Assembly (NCBI GenBank): GCA_947177425.1
Contig: CAMWUN010000020.1
Coordinates: 1 to 57,867 of the forward strand
Direction: 5' to 3'
Source of the DNA: an uncultured bacterium
GTDB lineage: Bacteria > Bacillota > Clostridia > Lachnospirales > Lachnospiraceae
DNA: 57,867 bases
Shown here piece after piece: positions 53,681 through 57,867 of this stretch. The translations under genes were made by a program, and so were the position numbers. Numbering within the stretch: the first letter of the stretch is position 1; every line of letters begins with the position of its first letter. The notes beneath the pieces were generated by a model. The model saw only the letters and a list, made by a program, of their open reading frames with translations, was not told the DNA's origin and ran no database searches.

Positions 53681-55804
53681 ATGAGCCAATTAAAATATGA
53701 TGACCCGTCTGACTACAGCAACAGGGAATTAAGCTGGATATTGTTTAATAAAAGAGTGTTAAGCGAAGCAAAGGATAAGAATAATCCGCTTTTTGAGCGG
53801 CTGAAATTTTTAAGCATCACGTCCTCAAATCTGGATGAATTCTTTATGGTGCGCGTGGCTTCGTTAAAAGATATGGTTAACGCAGGGTATACCAAGACGG
53901 ATATTGCAGGCATGACGCCGGCGGAGCAGCTTGTTGCTTTAAATAAAGTGACCCATGAGCTGGTAGAGGAACAGTACGGCGTCTATAAGTCCCTGGTATC
54001 CAAGCTGCTTTCCAACGGCCTGCGGATAATCGAGAAGCATGAAAAGCTTACGGAGAAGGAAGCCGCCTATGTAGACAAATATTATGAAGAAAATGTTTAT
54101 CCGGTGCTGACCCCCATGGCAGTGGATTCCTCCCGGCCTTTCCCGCTGATTAGGAATAAGACATTGAATATCGGCGCTCTGGTAAAGAAAAAAAATGGCG
54201 AAGGAGATCTGGAATTTGCCACTGTGCAGGTGCCGGGGGTTTTGTCCCGTATTGTGGAGATTCCTTCGGACAATAAGAAAAAAACGGTAATCCTTCTGGA
54301 AGAAATCATAGAAAGAAATATCCAGAAGCTGTTCCTTAACTATGATATTGTATGCGCATACCCCTTCCGTATTATGCGGAATGCGGATCTGTCCATCGAG
54401 GAGGACGAGGCGGAGGATCTGCTCAAAGAGATCGAAAAGCAGTTGAAAAGGCGTCAGTGGGGACAGGCAATCCGTCTGGAAGTAGAGGAAGGGATTGACG
54501 AAAGACTTCTAAATATTATTGAAGAGGAACTTCATATTGCCCAAGAAGACATTTACAGGATAGACGGCCCTCTTGACCTTACCTTCTTAATGAAAATGTA
54601 TGGTCTTAACGGCTTTGACCACCTAAAGGAAAGCGCTTATGCCAAACCCCAGCCCATACCTGCATTTTTGCCGGAATGTGACATATTTGAGGTGATAAAG
54701 GACAGCGACAGGCTTTTGTTCCACCCCTATGAGACATTCAGTCCGGTGGTGGAGTTTGTCAGACAGGCGGCAAGGGATAAGGATGTCCTTGCCATCAAAC
54801 AGACCCTCTACCGTGTCAGCGGCAATTCCCCGATTATCGCGGCTCTTGCCCAGGCGGCGGAAAACGGCAAGCAGGTGTCTGTGCTGGTGGAACTGAAAGC
54901 AAGATTTGACGAGGAAAACAATATTGTCTGGGCGAAGATGCTGGAAAAGGCGGGATGCCATGTTATCTACGGTCTGGTGGGCCTTAAGACCCACAGCAAA
55001 ATTACCCTGGTGGTGAGAAGGGAAGAGGACGGAATCAGGAGATACGTGCATCTGGGAACCGGAAACTACAATGACGCAACCGCCAAACTTTATACGGATA
55101 TAGGACTGTTGACCTGTGCGCCTTCCATCGGTGAGGATGCCACTGCAGTGTTCAATATGCTTTCCGGCTATTCGGAGCCTTTAGGGTGGAATAAGCTTTC
55201 GATTGCCCCTCTGTGGCTGAAGGACAGGTTTTTATTCCTGATTGGAAGAGAAAAGGAAAATGCCCTGGCAGGCAGGAGAGGGCACATCATTGCCAAGGTG
55301 AACAGTCTCTGCGACAGGGATGTGATTGAGGCTCTCTATGAGGCGGGAGCTGCGGGGGTGAAAATCGAACTGATTATCCGCGGAATCTGCTGTTTAAAGA
55401 CAGGGCTTCCGGGAATCGGCAATAATATTACCGTCCGTTCCATCGTTGGGAATTTCTTAGAGCACAGCCGTATCTTTTATTTTGAAAATGACGGAAAGCC
55501 GGAATACTATTGCGCAAGCGCCGACTGGATGCCGAGAAACTTAGAGCGCAGGGTTGAAATCATGTTCCCTGTGGATAAACCGAAACTCCAGAAAAAACTG
55601 CGCGCCATTCTTGACATGCAGCTTAAGGACACGGTAAAAGCGCATATTTTAAAGGCCGACGGTACTTACGAAAAGGTAGATAAAAGAGGAAAAGGATTTT
55701 ATAACTCCCAGTTGGAATTCTGCCATATGGCCCAGGAGGCAGCAAGGAAGCACGAGCATTTTGTAAACAGCAGGGTGTTTATACCGGAGACACATCATGA
55801 ATAA
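53681..55804 (+). CDS. ppk: Polyphosphate kinase 1
   Basis: A 707-residue enzyme that makes polyphosphate from ATP. It has the N domain (SNRELSWILFNKRVL near 14-28), head domain, and two phospholipase D-like catalytic domains: H438 in LKTHSKI (the autophosphorylated histidine, E. coli H435), HLGTGNYND at 457-465, and H595 in LEHSRIF (E. coli H592). I start at ATG 53681 because the ATG at 53669 overlaps GGAGGAG. It ends inside the maf start (ATGA-type overlap). Confidence 0.95.
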   Translation: MSQLKYDDPSDYSNRELSWILFNKRVLSEAKDKNNPLFERLKFLSITSSNLDEFFMVRVASLKDMVNAGYTKTDIAGMTPAEQLVALNKVTHELVEEQYGVYKSLVSKLLSNGLRIIEKHEKLTEKEAAYVDKYYEENVYPVLTPMAVDSSRPFPLIRNKTLNIGALVKKKNGEGDLEFATVQVPGVLSRIVEIPSDNKKKTVILLEEIIERNIQKLFLNYDIVCAYPFRIMRNADLSIEEDEAEDLLKEIEKQLKRRQWGQAIRLEVEEGIDERLLNIIEEELHIAQEDIYRIDGPLDLTFLMKMYGLNGFDHLKESAYAKPQPIPAFLPECDIFEVIKDSDRLLFHPYETFSPVVEFVRQAARDKDVLAIKQTLYRVSGNSPIIAALAQAAENGKQVSVLVELKARFDEENNIVWAKMLEKAGCHVIYGLVGLKTHSKITLVVRREEDGIRRYVHLGTGNYNDATAKLYTDIGLLTCAPSIGEDATAVFNMLSGYSEPLGWNKLSIAPLWLKDRFLFLIGREKENALAGRRGHIIAKVNSLCDRDVIEALYEAGAAGVKIELIIRGICCLKTGLPGIGNNITVRSIVGNFLEHSRIFYFENDGKPEYYCASADWMPRNLERRVEIMFPVDKPKLQKKLRAILDMQLKDTVKAHILKADGTYEKVDKRGKGFYNSQLEFCHMAQEAARKHEHFVNSRVFIPETHHE

Positions 55805-56381
55805 GATTATTTTGGCTTCCGCCTCTCCAAGGAGGCGGGAACTGCTCCTACAGATAGGAATGGAATTTGAAGTGATTCCAAGTAAGACAGAAGAAAAGAC
55901 CGGCAGTCTCATTCCATGGGAGATGGTGCTGGAACTTTCTGAACGGAAAGCCATGGACATATATGACAGCCTGCCTGCGGAAAAAAGAATGGAATCCCTG
56001 GTGGTTGGCGCAGATACGGTGGTATCCCTGGGAAATAAAATCCTTGGGAAGCCGGGCAGTTATCAGGATGCGCTGGATATGCTGACCCTTTTGCAGGGCA
56101 GAACCCATCAGGTCTATACGGGCGTTACGGTGATATATCTGAAAGAAGGGGATGAGGGGCCTTCCCGGATTTCTTTTTATGAAAAGACGGATGTGACCAT
56201 GTATCCCATGTCTGGTGAGGAAATCACGGCCTATGTAAATACCGGGGAGCCCATGGACAAAGCGGGGGCCTACGGCATCCAGGGGAAATGTGCAGCCTAT
56301 ATAAAGGAAATCAAAGGGGATTATTATAATGTGGTGGGACTGCCCATCGGCAGGCTGTATCAGGAAATAAAAAGACTGTGA
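55797..56381 (+). CDS. maf: Maf-family nucleotide pyrophosphatase
   Basis: A 194-residue house-cleaning enzyme that hydrolyses non-standard or excess nucleoside triphosphates (septum-formation-inhibitor family). Motifs: LASASPRRRELL at the start, VVGADTVV with the catalytic aspartate near 73, GRTHQVYTG and the DKAGAYGIQG segment. ATG 55797 overlaps ppk by eight bases and has GGAG seven bases upstream. Confidence 0.92.
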   Translation: MNKIILASASPRRRELLLQIGMEFEVIPSKTEEKTGSLIPWEMVLELSERKAMDIYDSLPAEKRMESLVVGADTVVSLGNKILGKPGSYQDALDMLTLLQGRTHQVYTGVTVIYLKEGDEGPSRISFYEKTDVTMYPMSGEEITAYVNTGEPMDKAGAYGIQGKCAAYIKEIKGDYYNVVGLPIGRLYQEIKRL

Positions 56382-56393
56382 GGAGTTTAAATA

Positions 56394-57191
56394 ATGATAA
56401 AACTTATTGCGTCCGACGTGGACGGGACACTGATTCAGGATTCCACACCGGATTTATATCCGGAAATGGCAGGGGCAATCAGAACCCTTAAAGAGAAAGG
56501 AATCCTGTTCTGCGCCGCCAGCGGCAGACAGTATCAGAGCCTTAGGAATGTATTCCGGGAGGTAGCGGATGACATCGCCTATATTGCAGAAAACGGCGCC
56601 CATATCTGTTACAAAAATAAAAATATTTCCGTATCCGTTATGAGTCGGGAACATGTGGAAGAAATTATGGCAATGCTCCGGCCTTATTATGGGGAATGCG
56701 AGACGGTTGTATCTACCCCAAAGGGAAGTCTTGTGGAGAGCAGGAATAAGGAGTTTATTGATCTGCTCGCCTATGGCTATCACAACAGCTTCCGGCTTGT
56801 GGAGGACGTGCTGAAGGAGGATGCGGAAATTATCAAGATTGCCGTATACCGTAAGGAAAGCATCCGCAGCCTTGGGGAAGGGATTTTCATCCCTGCATGG
56901 TCAGATAAAGTCAAAGCCTGTATGGCAGGGGAAGAATGGGTGGATTTCATGGATAAGTCGGTAGATAAGGGAAAAGGGCTTGAAATCCTGGAAGAATACA
57001 TGGGCATAGAGCCGTCCTGTACAATGGCTTTTGGCGATAATGACAACGATATCGGCATGATGCTTGCCGCTGGGGAAAGCTACGCTGTAGACACCGCTCC
57101 GGAAAAAGTGAAGCAGGCGGCGGGGAATATATGCCCGGGATGGAAAGAAAAAGGCGTTTATCAAATATTAAAGGCAAAATTTTTATGCTAA
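56394..57191 (+). CDS. Cof-type HAD sugar-phosphatase
   Basis: A 265-residue HAD hydrolase: nucleophile D8 and D10 in SDVDGTL, motif II CAASGRQ, C2B cap region, motif III lysine in KGKGLEIL and FGDNDNDIGM. It removes phosphate from sugar phosphates or cofactors such as FMN precursors. GAGGAG precedes ATG 56394. It is 12 bases after maf, so likely co-transcribed. Confidence 0.9.
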   Translation: MIKLIASDVDGTLIQDSTPDLYPEMAGAIRTLKEKGILFCAASGRQYQSLRNVFREVADDIAYIAENGAHICYKNKNISVSVMSREHVEEIMAMLRPYYGECETVVSTPKGSLVESRNKEFIDLLAYGYHNSFRLVEDVLKEDAEIIKIAVYRKESIRSLGEGIFIPAWSDKVKACMAGEEWVDFMDKSVDKGKGLEILEEYMGIEPSCTMAFGDNDNDIGMMLAAGESYAVDTAPEKVKQAAGNICPGWKEKGVYQILKAKFLC

Positions 57192-57194
57192 GTA

Positions 57195-57246
57195 TTGACT
57201 TAGGGGATACTATTTAGCATAATAATATTGTCAGTCAGATAGTATC
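57195..57246 (+). promoter_or_regulatory. Sigma-A promoter with flanking inverted repeat
   Basis: TTGACT (57195-57200), 17-base spacer and CATAAT (57218-57223). GATACTAT (57206-57213) is repeated inverted as ATAGTATC (57239-57246), 25 bases apart and around the -10 box; a dimeric repressor could bind both halves. Confidence 0.65.
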
Positions 57247-57290
57247 ATTTAAATGCTGTCAATAAGATATTTTCTTGGGAGGAACAAAGT

Positions 57291-57554
57291 ATGCATGAAT
57301 TTGATGATGCGGTATTACAGTGCTTTTTAGACAACCAGGGACAACTGTTCCCGGAGGATGTGGCGTCTAATCTGGAAGAGGCAGAGGCTTTTCTGGAGGA
57401 ATGTCTTGCAGTGGTAGTAGATTCTATCGAAGAGGTGTGGAAGTTTTTTGAAGAGGAAGGTATCGACGTGGAGGATGCCCAGGGGGATGAAATCCTTGAA
57501 GCCGACGAAGTGTTCGATATCGGGGACGGAAGATACCTGATTGTGGAAGGGTAA
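57291..57554 (+). CDS. Small acidic protein of unknown function
   Basis: An 87-residue, strongly acidic protein (many D and E, only a single K and a single R) with no membrane segment and no recognised family. It is preceded by a good promoter and GGGAGG eight bases before ATG 57291, and followed by a terminator, so it is a monocistronic gene. Codon use looks native. I cannot assign a function; cysteines at 11 and 38 are the only chemical feature of note. Confidence 0.7.
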   Translation: MHEFDDAVLQCFLDNQGQLFPEDVASNLEEAEAFLEECLAVVVDSIEEVWKFFEEEGIDVEDAQGDEILEADEVFDIGDGRYLIVEG

Positions 57555-57590
57555 TTTGAAAGGTTAAACTGAATGAAAAAGGGGAAGATG

Positions 57591-57639
57591 AAAGAACCTT
57601 CAAGTCAGTAGTCAGAAGCTGGTATGAAGGTTCTTTTTC
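57591..57639. terminator. Terminator between convergent small genes
   Basis: A 12-bp perfect stem (57591-57602 with 57625-57636, AAAGAACCTTCA/TGAAGGTTCTTT) with a 22-base loop, followed by TTT on the plus strand. It ends the acidic-protein gene and may also serve the minus-strand gene. Confidence 0.75.
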
Positions 57640-57814
57640 AATCATCCGTTTCAGGAAGCGCGGCGGCTATTTGGAAGCCGTCTTCCAGCATTGACTGGAA
57701 AATATCTTTTAATTTCTGCAGATCATCATTATCTGGCGATTTCGTCAATGCCTTATCAATTAACTCTAAAGCAAGCCGTATAAAGCCTTGAAATTGTTTG
57801 TTTGTCATACCCAT
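57638..57814 (-). CDS. Small helical protein of unknown function
   Basis: A 58-residue protein (MGMTNKQFQGFIRLALELID start, then a second helix with LKDIFQSMLEDG). Short proteins starting MTNKQF recur in gut clostridia, but I know no function. The start is ATG 57814 or 57808. The only ribosome-like GGAG (57826-57829) lies in the loop and inner stem of a family B hairpin that ends exactly at the start codon. Confidence 0.55.
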   Translation of the reverse strand: MGMTNKQFQGFIRLALELIDKALTKSPDNDDLQKLKDIFQSMLEDGFQIAAALPETDD

Positions 57815-57841
57815 GTTACTGTTCACTCCGTGACCAGTAAC
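57815..57841. repeat. Family B hairpin repeat, complete copy
   Basis: GTTACTG-t-TCAC-tcc-GTGA-c-CAGTAAC, a near-perfect hairpin matching the copy at 26335. It directly abuts the start codon of the minus-strand gene. It is followed by ATGCAAA as at 43448. Confidence 0.75.
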
Positions 57842-57867
57842 ATGCAAAAATCCATCGAAAATTGCCT

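Overview
The window reads as chromosomal DNA of a low-to-mid-GC, Gram-positive anaerobe, most likely a gut Lachnospiraceae-type Clostridium relative. Evidence for this is the strong AGGAGG-type ribosome sites, several TTG starts, two rubrerythrins, a glycoside-pentoside-hexuronide symporter, an OpuC-type ABC transporter, a GH3 beta-glucosidase with reversed domain order, a fused FolB-FolK and an attenuated pyrBI pair. I see no rRNA, tRNA, CRISPR array, prophage or complete insertion sequence. The species assignment is inference.

Layout. 1-5 kb: a redox-domain/GGDEF/EAL fusion, an AAA-ATPase-like/PD-(D/E)XK protein and an orphan tyrosine recombinase. 5-11 kb: the GH3 enzyme, then a TetR/symporter/hydrolase operon. 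11-13.5 kb: a betaine-type ABC transporter on the minus strand with a clear sigma-A promoter, back to back with a second promoter. That second promoter serves 13.7-17.7 kb: FIST sensor, soluble chemotaxis transducer, rubredoxin-glutamate synthase-like protein and rubrerythrin. 17.8-20.3 kb: a sodium:alanine-type symporter and a divergent LysR regulator. 20.4-26.3 kb: two paralogous hybrid histidine kinases around nth. 26.4-29 kb: a metal-efflux operon (ArsR, HMA protein, P1B ATPase) with its promoter and operator visible. 29-34.8 kb: a four-gene two-component operon followed by a six-unit, 11-bp-phased array of the heptamer TGATGCA in front of an amidase-deacetylase fusion. 35-38 kb: rubrerythrin 2, an ECF sigma/DUF4179 pair and a VanZ protein. 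38-40 kb: pyrBI with an attenuator-like hairpin, and a nitroreductase. 40-44.4 kb: a BlaR1-like peptidase, a PH-domain protein and a small membrane protein. 44.5-48.1 kb: folC-folE-folP-folBK. 48.2-50.6 kb: a DUF5050 protein and PheA. 50.8-57.2 kb: DUF815 ATPase, Ppx, Ppk, Maf and a HAD phosphatase. Two small unknown genes end the window.

Three families of short hairpin repeats (here A, B and C) sit between genes. Several start exactly at, or one base past, a gene's stop codon, and some carry elements that may act in expression. The least explained signals are the TGATGCA array, the repeat families with the pyrBI leader, and the redox-domain/c-di-GMP fusion. None of these proves a wholly new system; each has a stated test.
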